A DNA stretch of 64,000 bases from Gemmatimonadota bacterium (GCA_009692185.1 SHZT01000002.1:240127-304126), one strand, 5' to 3'; positions 1 through 17,920 are shown, counted from the first letter of the stretch. A program made the numbers and translations. The notes: generated from the sequence alone by a model not told the origin.

Positions 1-503
1 GGGGCGGGGACGGCCTCCGGTTTCTGGCTTCGGTCCTCGCCGAAGGGTTCCCGGACGACACTCCGCGGATGATCGGTGATGTCGATATGGTGCAGGGGTT
101 TTCGGTCCATCCCGGAGACGGATGTGAGACGGCCGCGTTCGCGTTCATGAGGAGAACGGACGAGAGCGGCAGTCACACCGAGTGGTTCTGGCATTCGTCC
201 TGCAAGACGCAGTACGCGTCCGTCATCAGCGACAGTCATTTGGTGACATGTCACGCTGGCTTGGTCAAAATCCTCGACGAGGCGATCCGGATTGGCGTGG
301 ATGTCGTGGTGCGGGATGAGACCCACTACTGGGACACGCGTGACGAGGAACGGCTGATCGCGGAGGTCGGCGCGATGAACCGGATCGTGGCGGCGTTCGC
401 CGGCAAGTTGAGCGACCTCAGCGGAATGCCCGACGGGCACCTGCGCTCCCCGATCTTTCGACACCCGCGTTTCGAGCGCCTCGAGATGGATCTGGACGAG
501 TAG
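1..503 (+). CDS. Unknown protein, 5' end outside window
   Basis: The reading frame is open from base 3, so the gene starts before the window; the first internal ATG at 69 is probably not the true start. About 167 residues are visible. The protein looks soluble, with no signal peptide or membrane segment, and has an acidic C-terminus (EMDLDE). It has a His/Cys/Trp-rich stretch around EWFWHSSCKTQY and a later HYWDTRDEERL segment. I recognise no family. It is followed by a convergent secreted protein, so it shares no operon with its right neighbour. Confidence 0.55.
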   Translation, partial: GGDGLRFLASVLAEGFPDDTPRMIGDVDMVQGFSVHPGDGCETAAFAFMRRTDESGSHTEWFWHSSCKTQYASVISDSHLVTCHAGLVKILDEAIRIGVDVVVRDETHYWDTRDEERLIAEVGAMNRIVAAFAGKLSDLSGMPDGHLRSPIFRHPRFERLEMDLDE

Positions 504-572
504 GAAACAAGCGCCCGGTCGGTTCACTCAGGGACGCCCGAACCGGTTGCAGACAGGGGCGTTTGATCCGCT

Positions 573-1460
573 TTACCTCGCGCCGCACCCAACGCACCAG
601 GGAGCGGGGCAAGCCTCTGCGGTCGTGCCAGCTACCCCTGCGCCCCCGTCCGTCCAGACCACCACCGCACCACACCGGCCTTCGCCGAACTCCCGCGGCG
701 TCATGGACGCCAGTGGATACACCTCAATCGCCAGGATGTCTTTCAGCTGAACGTCGTCCAGCGGCAGTTGCGACCGCCGACCATTGACGTAGCCCTCAAG
801 CCCGCAGGGGGCGGTCTGACCGCTCCGGAAGCCGCTGTAGGTAGTGCCCCGCTTCGCCGTTTCACCGCAGTCCACGTCACCGCTCTGGCTTTCCGCGTAC
901 ATCGTGGCCCCCGGGCTCGCGTCCGTCGAGGAGGGGCGCGGAGTGGCCTTCAGGCAGACATTCTGGAGGGCACGATTGCGGCGAAGAACCTCGCTCGCGC
1001 GCCGCCCCCCGCTCCGTTCGATTTCATCACGCGTGAAGTAGTACGCCTGCGGAATCTCGCGCCGGCGACGGTAGAAGCTCGCGAGCTGCGGATAGACCAG
1101 GAGGTCGAACGCGTCGACCGCGACCTGGTCGGTGTCACCCGCGACAGGTCGCAGGTAGAGCGTCCCGAGATCCACAGCGTTCCCCAGAGTTCCGGCGAGC
1201 GACGTTCGAATGGGGACGTACCCCCCGCGCCGGAGCATCACGATCGTGTCCCCCACCCCGGCGTTCTTGACGCGGAACTTGCCGTCTTTCCCGCTCCGCT
1301 CACCCGTGCTTGTGTGATAGAGATACACCTCCACCACGGGCAGCGGCCTGCTCGAGGCGGTATCAAGCACCGTACCGGTGATGGTCCTGCCTTGGCCGTG
1401 GACCTGGGCGGTGAGACTGACGAGGAGCAGGCAGTTCAGAAAGGCAAAAGAGCTACGCAT
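573..1460 (-). CDS. Secreted regulatory-like/TonB-plug-like protein
   Basis: About 295 residues. The ATG at 1460 is chosen over an upstream one because GGGAGG lies 7 bases before it and a clean signal peptide follows (MRSSFAFLNCLLLVSL, cleavage near VHGQG). After it comes a carboxypeptidase-regulatory-like beta-sandwich (TITGTVLDTASSRPLPVVEVYLY...GKFRV). The rest resembles the plug of TonB receptors: SFYRRRREIPQAYYFTRDEIE, then a Cys-containing variable stretch, then LKDILAIEVYPLASMTPREF and a final CGAVVVWT. No beta-barrel follows, so it is not a complete receptor. It is a more diverged relative of the proteins at 54456 and 56908. Function unknown; periplasmic or outer-membrane-associated is the likely location. 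Confidence 0.7.
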   Translation of the reverse strand: MRSSFAFLNCLLLVSLTAQVHGQGRTITGTVLDTASSRPLPVVEVYLYHTSTGERSGKDGKFRVKNAGVGDTIVMLRRGGYVPIRTSLAGTLGNAVDLGTLYLRPVAGDTDQVAVDAFDLLVYPQLASFYRRRREIPQAYYFTRDEIERSGGRRASEVLRRNRALQNVCLKATPRPSSTDASPGATMYAESQSGDVDCGETAKRGTTYSGFRSGQTAPCGLEGYVNGRRSQLPLDDVQLKDILAIEVYPLASMTPREFGEGRCGAVVVWTDGGAGVAGTTAEACPAPWCVGCGAR

Positions 1461-1703
1461 GTGACACCTCCCGATACCACAACCTGACTGTATCATAATA
1501 CCGATTCAGTAGGACGTTGCTGGAAAAGTGTCAAGCCAAGGGAAGGACACCAGCTTAGGACAGAATGTCCCCGGGTTGGGACATGCGGAACGGAAACAAG
1601 CCGCGTGTCACGTTGTAAGTCCTTACTTAACAACCCGTTATGATGGGACCTTCTTGGCACACCGCGTGCATCTCTCGCCGGTGACCACTGCAACAGGTTC
1701 CCA

Positions 1704-2459
1704 ATGACGTTTGTCCGGTCCTCGGTCGTTGCCCTTCTGGCCTTTCTGGTGCTGGCGTCAAATGGCGCCGCCCAGGCCCAAGGCCGCGGGTTCATGTTCA
1801 AGCGGCCCGTCGGAAGCCTCACCCTCCGCGGCGGTTTCGCGGTCCCGTACGCCCACAGCGACATCTTCTCGTTCACGATGTCACAGCTCACCGTCGATCG
1901 CAGTGACCTCACCACGCTGGCGGCGGACGCTGACCTGGCAATGTGGCTGACTCCGAGCGTGGACGTGGTCCTCAGCTCGGCGTACTCCGGCCGGAACAAC
2001 CAGTCGGAGTTCAGGGGTTGGCTGGACAACAACAACGGGCCGATCGAGCAGAGGACACTGTTCGAGCGGGTTCCGGTGACACTCAATCTCAAGGTCTACC
2101 TCAAGCCCCGCGGTCGCGAGATCGGCCGGTTCGCCTGGCTCCCGACGCGGCTCGACGCGTATGCAGGTGCGGGAGCGGGCGTCATGTGGTACCGCTTCCG
2201 GCAAACCGGCGATTTCATCGACTTCGCGACGCTCAAGGTGTTCAACGACCGCTATGAATCGACCGGAGCCACGCTCATGGGCCAGGCGCTCGCGGGAGCA
2301 GAAATGTCGCTGAGCCCGTTGTTCTTCCTGAACACCGAGGTGCGGTATGGCTTCGCCCGCTCGGGCATGAGCAACGACTTCGTCGGCTTCCAGAAGATCG
2401 ACCTGGCCGGGTTCTCGGCAACGGTGGGCGCGGGATTCCGCTTCCCGAGGTGGCCATGA
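1704..2459 (+). CDS. Outer-membrane beta-barrel-like protein
   Basis: 251 residues with a signal peptide ending near ASNGAAQAQG. The mature part alternates hydrophobic and polar residues with repeated Gly/aromatic strand ends (SLTLRGGFAVPYAHSD, AYAGAGAGVMWYRF, VRYGFARSG) and ends in GFSATVGAGFRFPRWP. This is typical of small 8-strand-like outer-membrane barrels. No enzymatic motif is visible. Its stop codon overlaps the ATG of the next gene (ATGA), so the two are likely co-translated. A TATGAT at 1638-1643 could be the -10 box of its promoter, but I cannot place a good -35. Confidence 0.65.
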   Translation: MTFVRSSVVALLAFLVLASNGAAQAQGRGFMFKRPVGSLTLRGGFAVPYAHSDIFSFTMSQLTVDRSDLTTLAADADLAMWLTPSVDVVLSSAYSGRNNQSEFRGWLDNNNGPIEQRTLFERVPVTLNLKVYLKPRGREIGRFAWLPTRLDAYAGAGAGVMWYRFRQTGDFIDFATLKVFNDRYESTGATLMGQALAGAEMSLSPLFFLNTEVRYGFARSGMSNDFVGFQKIDLAGFSATVGAGFRFPRWP

Positions 2460-3631
2460 TGAATGCGCGGACATTGATTGGCGCCCTGTTGCTCGGCCCG
2501 GTAGTGCTCCTCGCTTCCCGGGAAGCGGTGGCGCAGGAGCGTGATACCGATCCGCGCTGGTTGCCATGGATTGGCTGCTGGGCCCCGGTCGAGATCGCAG
2601 ATTCGTCTGCGGCCGAAGTGGAGCGCCGGTATAGAGCGGTGCTCTGCGTGATTCCGGCCGCCGAACCCTCCGCCATCGAGATCCTGACCATTGAAGACGG
2701 AGCGGTCACCGCGCGGGGCCACGTCGACGCGGCCGGCCGGGCGCTCGCCGCGGAACGGGATGGTTGCCGCGGGACCGAGACCGCTGATTGGTCGCCTGAT
2801 GGTGTTCGCGTGTATCTCCATTCGGAATTCACCTGCGGGAGCGACACGCCCCGGCGGGCGAGCGGGCTCATGGTGATCACGCCGCGGGGCGACTGGCTGG
2901 ATATCCGGGGATCGGCTTCCGGGCGCCAGCGGGGCGTGCGCGTCGCGCGATACGAGATGGCTTCCCCGGCACGGGAAACGCTGCCGGCCGAGGTCATCCA
3001 GGCACTCGAGGCCCCGGCCCTGGAGAACGTCCAGTCGCGGGACATTGCCGGCAGCGTCATTACGCCGGCACAGGTGATCGAGGCGTCGCAGAGGGTCGAG
3101 ACCCGCGTGGTCGAGGCGTGGCTGGCTTTGAGCGTGTGGCACGGACCGCCGGTACGCAGCAAGGAACTGGTCGACATGTCCAGCGCCGGTGTGCCAACCA
3201 GCGTCACCGACCTGGTGGTCGCGCTCTCGTATCCAAAGTGGTTTTCGCTCAACCGGCCCGAGCGCCAAGCCGACGCGGCGGCCGGCGAGCATGAAGCCTA
3301 TCTCGCGGGCGGGAGCGGCGGTGTCTATCCCTTCTACTGGCCGTACGAATACAACCGTGGATACGACTCCTACAATGGATACGGTTGGTATCCAGGTGGC
3401 GAGCCGGTCGTCATCGTCGTGCGCGACACCAAGACGGAAGGTGAGCACGGCCAGGTAGTGAACGGGCAAGGATACAAGGCGGGCAATTCGGCGAAGAGCT
3501 CCGCTTCATCGACGACGAACAGGCGCAATGAAAGCAGCTCTTCGTCATCGAGTTCCGAAACGTCTTCCTCCCAGTCGTCCTCCTCGTCCGGCAGCGACAG
3601 CTCGGAACGGACCGCGCACCCCCGTCCGTAG
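2456..3631 (+). CDS. Secreted unknown protein with Tyr-rich patch and Ser-rich tail
   Basis: About 391 residues. A GTG at 2450 is also possible, but the ATG at 2456 overlaps the upstream stop as ATGA and follows a GAGG. The signal peptide runs to about REAVAQE. The mature region begins with DPRWLPWIGCWAP and has a few conserved-looking Cys (GC, LC, GC, TC) that could form disulfides. It then has a Tyr/Gly patch (YPFYWPYEYNRGYDSYNGYGWYPGG) split here only by its position near residue 300, and ends in a long run of serines. The Ser tail looks like a flexible surface linker. No family recognised; probably acts with the barrel protein it is coupled to. Confidence 0.6.
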   Translation: MMNARTLIGALLLGPVVLLASREAVAQERDTDPRWLPWIGCWAPVEIADSSAAEVERRYRAVLCVIPAAEPSAIEILTIEDGAVTARGHVDAAGRALAAERDGCRGTETADWSPDGVRVYLHSEFTCGSDTPRRASGLMVITPRGDWLDIRGSASGRQRGVRVARYEMASPARETLPAEVIQALEAPALENVQSRDIAGSVITPAQVIEASQRVETRVVEAWLALSVWHGPPVRSKELVDMSSAGVPTSVTDLVVALSYPKWFSLNRPERQADAAAGEHEAYLAGGSGGVYPFYWPYEYNRGYDSYNGYGWYPGGEPVVIVVRDTKTEGEHGQVVNGQGYKAGNSAKSSASSTTNRRNESSSSSSSSETSSSQSSSSSGSDSSERTAHPRP

Positions 3632-3784
3632 GCTCACGGCGATCCCTCGCGCGAGGAACGGGGGCGGCTGGTCGTTGACATGCCGTTGACGGACGCGCGG
3701 CATTCTGCTGGCCATGACAACCCGGCACCCGTGCATTGACCGCATGACGCCTGCGGCGTTAATGACGGCCGAGGAGTTCCTGCG

Positions 3785-3806
3785 CCCTCTCCCTGACGGG
3801 AGAGGG
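3785..3806. repeat. CCCTCTCCC inverted repeat
   Basis: Nine-base arms CCCTCTCCC and GGGAGAGGG are separated by TGAC. The same arm sequence with a similar ATAC loop recurs at 55192-55217. Both copies lie in convergent intergenic gaps next to a minus-strand terminator. No T-tract follows on the plus strand, so it is called a dispersed repeat that may double as a 3' hairpin for the plus-strand gene. Confidence 0.6.
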
Positions 3807-3818
3807 GAAAGGCTGAGG

Positions 3819-3853
3819 CAAAAAAAGAGGCACGGCTCACCGCCGTGCCTCTT
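3819..3853 (-). terminator. Intrinsic terminator of the LVIVD gene
   Basis: Read on the minus strand, a perfect 12-bp stem (AAGAGGCACGGC with its complement, five-base loop) is followed by TTTTTT at 3826-3821. It sits about 30 bp past the stop of the minus-strand gene. The stem core AGAGGC(A/G)CGGC is also found in the rpoC terminator at 5394-5420. Confidence 0.85.
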
Positions 3854-3881
3854 CGCTCCTCGACGCTTCCCCGCTCCGGGA

Positions 3882-5303
3882 CTAGTAGACGATCATTTCC
3901 TGGGTCTGCGGATTCAGGTGCGGAACGGTCAGCGCACCGGTAAAGACCGTGGGGTCCACCTGGTACACGTTGAGACCGTTGAACATGTCGCTTTCGTAGA
4001 TGTACCCGCCGTACCAGTAGCTCCCCCAGATCCGCCCCTGGCCCGGCGCCGGATCCGCCCACACCAGCTCCTTCGGCTTCATGGGGTCGGTGACATCCAC
4101 GACGGCGGTCCCGGACTGGTAGCTGCCGTGCACCAGCAGGCGCCGGCCGGGAATGGGAATGAAGTGGTAGTTGTGAATGGTGCAGGCTTCGACAGCGGTC
4201 TGCGGCCGCGGCAGGATGTGCCAAGTGATGAACTTCCCGGTTTCGGCGTCGAACAGGAAAATCGCCTTCATCGCCTCCGTCTGGAACTCGCCGGGCCTGC
4301 CGTTGGGGATCGGGGTCCCGGTGGCCATGCAGCGCGGCTGGGTCCCGCCACCCGGCTCCGTGCCGAGGGCAATGATCTTGCCGTCGTAGCTGACCGCGGC
4401 CGAGTGCCAGCCGTTGATGTCAGGATGCGTGAGCTCCAGAAGCTGGCGCGGATTGACCGGGTCTGTGATGTCGAAGACGAGCGCTTTCGGCGAGCAGGCG
4501 CCGTACAGGCGATGGAGCGCGGTGTTGATGAAGAGGTCGTGACAGCCGTTGCCGACTTCGATGTTGTTGTTCACCACCCGGGCGACCGACGGCGTATCAA
4601 TCGGTATCTCCACCGCCACGATGCGGCCCCGCGGACCCACGTTGCAGCCACCGGCGGAGTAGACGATCAGCCGGTTCTTCGCCAGGTCGGGATACATGGT
4701 GGCGGTGTGCGATCCGCATTCCACCCGGACCGCGGTCACGAAATTGTCGGCCGACACCTTGGTCCAGTCGTCCGCCTGGAAGATCTGCAGCCCCTTGAAG
4801 GTGACCGGGCTCTCGCCGGCCGGCGTGCCGGGGGCGCACGCCTGCTTAATGTCGTTGTTGGGGAGCCCGCGGGCCTGGTCGGTGGTGCGGATCAGGATCT
4901 TGTTCCACACCAGCACATCGCCCTGGGTCCCGGCGCAGCTGACCTGGGCCACCTGCTTCGGGGCTTTGGGATCACTGATGTCCACCACCCGGAAACCATC
5001 GTAGCTGCCTTGGAACGCGAAACCGCCCCAGAACGCCAGGTCGCTGTTCGTCATGCTGTTGATGCGGTCGCCCGTCGGCGTGGTGGTCACCCGGGGCGAG
5101 GCGCCGATCCGGCGGATGCCGGCGCTCGTCGGAAACGGCTGTCCGGCGATTGTGGGGTTCGAATTGATGGAGACTTGGGGACGGGCTTGGCCGCCGGCAC
5201 GGCCTTGCCCCGCGGCAGGGGCCTGGCCGCCGGCGGGGGCTTGGCCCTCGGCCGGAGCAGGAATGAGCAAGGCCACTAGCGAGACCACTGACAGAACCTT
5301 CAT
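3882..5303 (-). CDS. LVIVD-repeat secreted protein
   Basis: 473 residues from the ATG at 5303, which has GGAGG 7 bases upstream and starts a signal peptide (MKVLSVVSLVALLIPAPAEG). An Ala/Gly/Gln/Pro low-complexity linker follows (repeats of AGGQA). The body consists of beta-propeller-like LVIVD repeats: FRVVDISDPKAPKQV, VFDITDPVNPRQLLEL and AVVDVTDPMKPKELV, each an 'x-V-x-D-[IV]-[ST]-D-P' unit. Cys residues at AQVSCAG, KQACAPG, VECGS, GGCNVG and GNGCHD suggest disulfides. Such proteins are extracytoplasmic and of unknown substrate. It is monocistronic: a terminator follows and the rpoC terminator lies just upstream. Confidence 0.8.
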   Translation of the reverse strand: MKVLSVVSLVALLIPAPAEGQAPAGGQAPAAGQGRAGGQARPQVSINSNPTIAGQPFPTSAGIRRIGASPRVTTTPTGDRINSMTNSDLAFWGGFAFQGSYDGFRVVDISDPKAPKQVAQVSCAGTQGDVLVWNKILIRTTDQARGLPNNDIKQACAPGTPAGESPVTFKGLQIFQADDWTKVSADNFVTAVRVECGSHTATMYPDLAKNRLIVYSAGGCNVGPRGRIVAVEIPIDTPSVARVVNNNIEVGNGCHDLFINTALHRLYGACSPKALVFDITDPVNPRQLLELTHPDINGWHSAAVSYDGKIIALGTEPGGGTQPRCMATGTPIPNGRPGEFQTEAMKAIFLFDAETGKFITWHILPRPQTAVEACTIHNYHFIPIPGRRLLVHGSYQSGTAVVDVTDPMKPKELVWADPAPGQGRIWGSYWYGGYIYESDMFNGLNVYQVDPTVFTGALTVPHLNPQTQEMIVY

Positions 5304-5387
5304 CGCGAACCTCCGGGTGGTTGGTGCGGTTGGTGACGAACTGAAACCAACACAGGGACGACCCGGGCGCAAGGCCGCGCGGGGCCA

Positions 5388-5420
5388 AAGAAAAGAGGCA
5401 CGGCGAACAGCCGCGCCTCT
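5388..5420 (-). terminator. Intrinsic terminator after rpoC
   Basis: On the minus strand an 11-bp stem (AGAGGCGCGGC pairing with GCCGTGCCTCT through one G-U, loop TGTTC) is followed by TTTCTTT. It lies 23 bp past the rpoC stop and ends the ribosomal protein/RNA polymerase operon before the LVIVD gene. Confidence 0.8.
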
Positions 5421-5442
5421 CTGTTTTACGAGATACCTGGAC

Positions 5443-9756
<4,314 letters not shown>

Positions 9757-9760
9757 GGTG

Positions 9761-14260
<4,500 letters not shown>

Positions 14261-14407
14261 CAGTTATTCCTCACGAACGCAAATAGCCCACGGGTCCAGC
14301 GCCCGGAGGGCGGGGGACTGAATGTGGGGCTCGCGGAGCGAGCGATTGTATCGTTCTTCGTGCATGCGCCCCCGTCTGGCTGAAGTGGAACCCGGGCCCT
14401 CAGCCAA

Positions 14408-14424
14408 CCGCCCGTAACGGGCGG
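14408..14424 (-). promoter_or_regulatory. Hairpin in the rplL-rpoB spacer
   Basis: A perfect 7-bp stem (CCGCCCG/CGGGCGG) with a TAA/TTA loop lies 20 bp past rplL in the 183-bp spacer before rpoB. It lacks a T-tract. In E. coli this spacer holds an attenuator and an RNase III site that lower rpoBC relative to rplL; the hairpin could serve the same role here. That is inference from position only. I see nothing else in the spacer. Confidence 0.45.
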
Positions 14425-14443
14425 AGGCCGGTCCTGGGACTTC

Positions 14444-14830
14444 CTACTTCAGTTCGACGGTTGCGCCCTGCTCTTCCAGCTTCTTCTTGATGGCCTGGGC
14501 CTCGTCCTTCGAAACGCCTTCACGCACGGTCCCGGGGACGTTGTCCACCAGGTCCTTGGCTTCCTTGAGCCCAAGGCTGGTGACTTCCCGGACTGCCTTG
14601 ATGACCTGGATCTTCTTGGCGCCGCCCTCCTTGAGCACAACTGTGAACTCGGTCTGCTCTTCTTCGACCGGAGCAGCCGCCGCTGCCGGGCCGGCCGCAG
14701 CCGCCGGGGCCGCCGCGATGGTGACGTTGAACTTCGTCTTGAAGGTCTCGATCAGTTCCGCCAGGTCGAACACCGACATGTTGCCGATGGCGTCGAGAAT
14801 CTCGTCCTTGCTCAGTGTCTTGGTGGTCAT
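14444..14830 (-). CDS. rplL: 50S ribosomal protein L7/L12
   Basis: 128 residues. The N-terminal dimerisation helices ([24 protein letters not shown]) are followed by the flexible Ala/Pro/Gly hinge ([14 protein letters not shown]). The conserved C-terminal domain then binds translation factors ([34 protein letters not shown]). It forms the ribosomal stalk with L10, encoded 24 bp upstream. Length and domain order match the family. Confidence 0.98.
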   Translation of the reverse strand: MTTKTLSKDEILDAIGNMSVFDLAELIETFKTKFNVTIAAAPAAAAGPAAAAAPVEEEQTEFTVVLKEGGAKKIQVIKAVREVTSLGLKEAKDLVDNVPGTVREGVSKDEAQAIKKKLEEQGATVELK

Positions 14831-14854
14831 GCTCGTTCTCTCTTGGGGAACTGG

Positions 14855-15379
14855 TTAAGCAGCGCCGCCGCGCTGCGTCTTGAGCGCCTCGAGGGCGCCA
14901 ACCCACTGCTGCAACAATCCGTTCATCATGCCGAGCATGCCCTGCAGGGGCGCCTGCAACGCGCCCCCCAGCTGGGCCAGCATCACCTCGCGCGACGGAA
15001 GCGTCGCGAGCCGCCCGACTTCCGACGCGGTGATCCGCTCGCCCTCCAGCAACCCGGCCTTGATGGTCGGGTGCTGGAATTCCTTGTGGAAGTCGGCGAG
15101 GATCTTCGCCGCACCCACCGGGTCGGCGCCGGCAAACACCAAGCCGGTCGGCCCCGACAGCACGTCGTCCAGCCCGGTGATCTTAGCTTCTTCCAGCGCG
15201 CGGGCCGCGAGCGTGTTCTTCACGACCGTGTACCCGGCGCCCACGCCGCGCAGCCGGCTGCGCAACACGGTCATGCGCTTGACCGGGAGGCCGGTGAAAT
15301 CCGTCACGTAGATGGTCTTCGAGCCCAACAGCTGTTTCTTCAGCTCGGCGACCACCCCGCCCTTGTCCGTCTTGTTCAT
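14855..15379 (-). CDS. rplJ: 50S ribosomal protein L10
   Basis: 174 residues, the stalk base that anchors L7/L12 dimers. The N-terminal rRNA-binding part has [23 protein letters not shown] and [11 protein letters not shown]; the C-terminal helix that carries L12 ([27 protein letters not shown]) is present. Its ATG overlaps the rplA stop (ATGA). There is therefore no room for the long L10 leader that mediates autoregulation in E. coli, so if L10 control exists it must work differently. Confidence 0.97.
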   Translation of the reverse strand: MNKTDKGGVVAELKKQLLGSKTIYVTDFTGLPVKRMTVLRSRLRGVGAGYTVVKNTLAARALEEAKITGLDDVLSGPTGLVFAGADPVGAAKILADFHKEFQHPTIKAGLLEGERITASEVGRLATLPSREVMLAQLGGALQAPLQGMLGMMNGLLQQWVGALEALKTQRGGAA

Positions 15380-16065
15380 CGGTACCCCGCTACGTCGACC
15401 TTGGCACCAGGCCCCATCGTGCTCGATACCGTGATGGACTTGATGTACTCGCCCTTCGCCGCCGACGGCTTGGCCCGCACCACGGCGTCCAGGAACGCGT
15501 TCAGGTTGTCGTGCAGCTGCTCAACGCTGAACGAGCGCCTGCCGATCGGCGCGTGGAGATTGCCGGTCTTGTCCACCCGGAACTCGATCTTGCCGGCCTT
15601 CACCTCGCGCACCGCTTTCGCGACATCCATCGTGACCGTGCCGGACTTGGGGTTCGGCATGAGCCCGCGGGGGCCCAGGACCCGGCCCAGCTGGCCCACC
15701 TGTCCCATGAGGTCCGGCGTCGCGATGATCACGTCGGTATCCATCCAGCCTTCCTTGATCTTCTGGATGTATTCGACGCCCACCATGTCGGCACCCGCGG
15801 CCTCGGCTTCCTTGGCCTTTTCACCGGCCGCCAGCACCAGCACGCGCACCTTCTTGCCCACGCCGTGGGGGAGCACCACCGTGCCGCGGACGATCTGGTC
15901 CGCGTGCTTGGGGTCCACGCCCAGGTTGAGGGCGACGTCGACACTCTCGTCGAACTTGGCGAACGCCGCGCCCTTCACTTTTTCCACCGCCTCGCGGGTG
16001 GTGTAGGACCGCAGGCGGTCGAATGACGCCGCAGCTGCCCGGAACCGCTTCCCGACGTACGGCAT
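15376..16065 (-). CDS. rplA: 50S ribosomal protein L1
   Basis: 229 residues, the L1 stalk protein. Family blocks are clear: [53 protein letters not shown] and the C-terminal [14 protein letters not shown]. It overlaps the rplK stop by one base and the rplJ start by four, so translation of the three genes is coupled. Confidence 0.98.
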   Translation of the reverse strand: MPYVGKRFRAAAASFDRLRSYTTREAVEKVKGAAFAKFDESVDVALNLGVDPKHADQIVRGTVVLPHGVGKKVRVLVLAAGEKAKEAEAAGADMVGVEYIQKIKEGWMDTDVIIATPDLMGQVGQLGRVLGPRGLMPNPKSGTVTMDVAKAVREVKAGKIEFRVDKTGNLHAPIGRRSFSVEQLHDNLNAFLDAVVRAKPSAAKGEYIKSITVSSTMGPGAKVDVAGYR

Positions 16066-16517
16066 CAGTCGATCACCTCGACGCCCATGGACCGCGCCGT
16101 GCCGGCAATCATCCGCATGGCGGAATCAAGGCTGGCGGCGTTCAGGTCAGGCATCTTGAGCTGGGCGATCTTCTTCACCTGGGCGCGGGTGACCTTGCCC
16201 ACCTTGATCCGGTTGGGCTGGCCCGATCCCTTTTCGATCCCGGCTTCCATGGCGATCAACGTCGCCGCGGGAGGCGTCTTGGTAATGAAGGTGAACGACC
16301 GGTCGGAATAGATCGTGACTTCGACCGGAATGGTGGTTCCGGCCTGCGACTGGGTCTTGGCGTTGAACTGCTTGCAGAACTCCATGATGTTGACGCCGTG
16401 CGGACCCAGCGCCGTGCCCACCGGAGGCGCAGGGTTGGCCTGCCCACCCGGGACCTGCAGCTTCACGAACGCCGTGACCCTCTTGCCTTTACCTGCCGGC
16501 TTTGCTGGCGCTGCCAT
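16065..16517 (-). CDS. rplK: 50S ribosomal protein L11
   Basis: 150 residues. The N-terminal Pro-rich domain that contacts factors and thiostrepton ([24 protein letters not shown]) and the C-terminal 23S rRNA-binding domain ([37 protein letters not shown]) are both complete. The N-terminus carries a short extra basic stretch ([13 protein letters not shown]). It is separated from nusG by a 142-bp spacer holding a large inverted repeat. Confidence 0.98.
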   Translation of the reverse strand: MAAPAKPAGKGKRVTAFVKLQVPGGQANPAPPVGTALGPHGVNIMEFCKQFNAKTQSQAGTTIPVEVTIYSDRSFTFITKTPPAATLIAMEAGIEKGSGQPNRIKVGKVTRAQVKKIAQLKMPDLNAASLDSAMRMIAGTARSMGVEVID

Positions 16518-16585
16518 GTGACTCCTCTTTTGCGTCGGGAGCGTCTCGCTCCCTGACTCCCACGTTTCGCCGTGGTCAGCCGTGG

Positions 16586-16660
16586 GGCGGGACGGGCAGG
16601 GCTGGCAGGGCGGGCGATTGACCTCCGCCCGCCCCGCCCGTCTTGCCCGACCTGCCCGCC
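16586..16660 (-). promoter_or_regulatory. Large imperfect GC-rich inverted repeat between nusG and rplK
   Basis: The arms at about 16586-16616 and 16626-16660 are made of GGGCGG/GGGCAG-type blocks and their complements around a nine-base loop. They would form a long imperfect hairpin in the mRNA directly after the nusG stop. No T-tract follows, so it is not a classical terminator. It may be a processing site, an attenuator or a dispersed repeat. It is the only spacer longer than 100 bp within rpmG-rplJ. Confidence 0.5.
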
Positions 16661-17217
16661 TAGTGTGCCCTCAACTGCAAGTAATCGAGCTCGACACCGG
16701 TCGGGCGCCCGAACAGACTGACCGACACCCGTACCTTCCCCTTGTCGGACAGAACCTCTTCGACCGTGCCGCTGAAATCAGTGAACGGCCCTTCCACGAT
16801 CTCCACCACCTGGCCGACGAGGAACGGAATCTCGTCCTTCGGTTTTTCCGCTTCCGCCGGCTCTTCGATGCCCAGCAGCCGGTTGACTTCTTCCTGGCGC
16901 AACGGCTGGGGCGTCCAGCCCTGGCCCACGAACTTGATCACGCCCTGGATACCGTTGATGACGTGCATGGTCTCCTGGTTCATGACCATTTCAACCAGCA
17001 CGTACCCGGGGAACACCTTCCGTTCCACCGTGACCTTCTTGCCGTTCTTGATCTCCACCATTTGCTGCACCGGCACCAGCGCCTGCCGGATCGGCTTCTC
17101 GTCCAGCGGGCGCGCGTCCGCCTGGATCTTGCGGTCGATCAGCGACCGGACCTTGTTCTCGTGCCCGGCCGTCGTCTGGATCGCGTACCAGCGATGCTCC
17201 ACGGCGGTCCCGATCAC
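16660..17217 (-). CDS. nusG: Transcription termination/antitermination factor NusG
   Basis: About 185 residues. The GTG at 17217 overlaps the secE stop (GTGA) and is preferred; a GTG at 17202 (V-E-H-R-W-Y) is also possible. The NGN domain ([57 protein letters not shown]) is followed by the KOW domain ([24 protein letters not shown]...[16 protein letters not shown]). NusG binds the RNA polymerase clamp and couples it to ribosomes or Rho. Position after secE is the universal arrangement. Confidence 0.96.
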   Translation of the reverse strand: MIGTAVEHRWYAIQTTAGHENKVRSLIDRKIQADARPLDEKPIRQALVPVQQMVEIKNGKKVTVERKVFPGYVLVEMVMNQETMHVINGIQGVIKFVGQGWTPQPLRQEEVNRLLGIEEPAEAEKPKDEIPFLVGQVVEIVEGPFTDFSGTVEEVLSDKGKVRVSVSLFGRPTGVELDYLQLRAH

Positions 17218-17426
17218 CCGAAGGCCCGTCCCAGCCCGTCGACGAGAATCAGCGACCAAGCCCAGTCAATGAGCCCGATGACCACGCCGAACACCAGGAC
17301 GAAGATGATGATGACCGTCGTCGACTTGCGCAGGTCGTCGAAGGTCGGCCAGCTGACCTTGCGGACCTCGGCCTGGACTTCCCGCAGATACGCCACGGTT
17401 CTCCCGGGCCACGTCACGACGTTCAT
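17214..17426 (-). CDS. secE: Preprotein translocase subunit SecE
   Basis: 70 residues with the short single-spanning form of SecE. An amphipathic helix (YLREVQAEVRKVSWPTFDDLRKST) holds the conserved K-V-x-W-P motif and is followed by one membrane span (VIIIFVLVFGVVIGLIDWA). It is part of the SecYEG channel in the inner membrane. It starts 2 bases after the rpmG stop and overlaps nusG. Confidence 0.95.
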   Translation of the reverse strand: MNVVTWPGRTVAYLREVQAEVRKVSWPTFDDLRKSTTVIIIFVLVFGVVIGLIDWAWSLILVDGLGRAFG

Positions 17427-17428
17427 GC

Positions 17429-17581
17429 CTACTTCGACTCCTTATGCAGCTTGTGGTGCCCGCACCGGGGGCAGAACTTCTTCCACTCCACCCGCTCCGG
17501 GTGTTTCCGCTTGTTCTTGGTCGTGACGTAGTTCCGCTCTTTGCACTCGGTGCATTCCAGAATGATGTTCTCGCGCGGCAT
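17429..17581 (-). CDS. rpmG: 50S ribosomal protein L33
   Basis: A 50-residue protein read directly from the sequence: it begins [18 protein letters not shown] and ends in [14 protein letters not shown]. Two CxxC pairs form the zinc ribbon of the Cys-containing L33 type. The middle ([17 protein letters not shown]) is basic, as expected for rRNA binding. In many bacteria rpmG sits just before secE; here it fills the place where tuf stands in E. coli. Confidence 0.95.
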   Translation of the reverse strand: MPRENIILECTECKERNYVTTKNKRKHPERVEWKKFCPRCGHHKLHKESK

Positions 17582-17625
17582 GTGCTCCTCAGCCCTTGTT
17601 GCTGTTTCGGTCCTTTTCGATCAGA

Positions 17626-17697
<72 letters not shown>

Positions 17698-17699
17698 GA

Positions 17700-17771
17700 G
17701 CGGGCGACGGGACTCGAACCCGCGACCCTCAGCTTGGAAGGCTGACGCTCTACCAACTGAGCTACACCCGC
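17700..17771 (-). tRNA. tRNA-Gly (TCC anticodon)
   Basis: 72 nt. Acceptor GCGGGTG pairs with CGCCCGC (one G-U). The anticodon stem TCAGC/GCTGA encloses CTTCCAA, giving TCC. It lies 2 bases from tRNA-Thr(GGT), so the two are processed from one transcript. Corresponds to glyT. Confidence 0.97.
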
Positions 17772-17807
17772 GCGATACCGGACTCGTGACCCCTCCGGCG
17801 CCTGGCA

Positions 17808-17890
17808 TGGTGGGGGAAGGATTCGAACCTTCGTAGGCTGACGCCGGCAGATTTACAGTCTGCTCCCTTTAGCCACTCGGGCACCCCACC
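17808..17890 (-). tRNA. tRNA-Tyr (GTA anticodon)
   Basis: 83 nt with a long variable arm as expected for class II tRNA-Tyr. Acceptor GGTGGGG pairs with CCCCACC; the anticodon stem GCAGA/TCTGC encloses CTGTAAA, giving GTA. Corresponds to tyrU. Confidence 0.97.
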
Positions 17891-17920
17891 AGATGACCCG
17901 GGCCTGCCCCGCTGAACAGA

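Noticed and set aside
3714..5279. 521-codon plus-strand frame opposite the LVIVD gene
   Set aside because: It lacks any motif and is fully explained by the real minus-strand gene.
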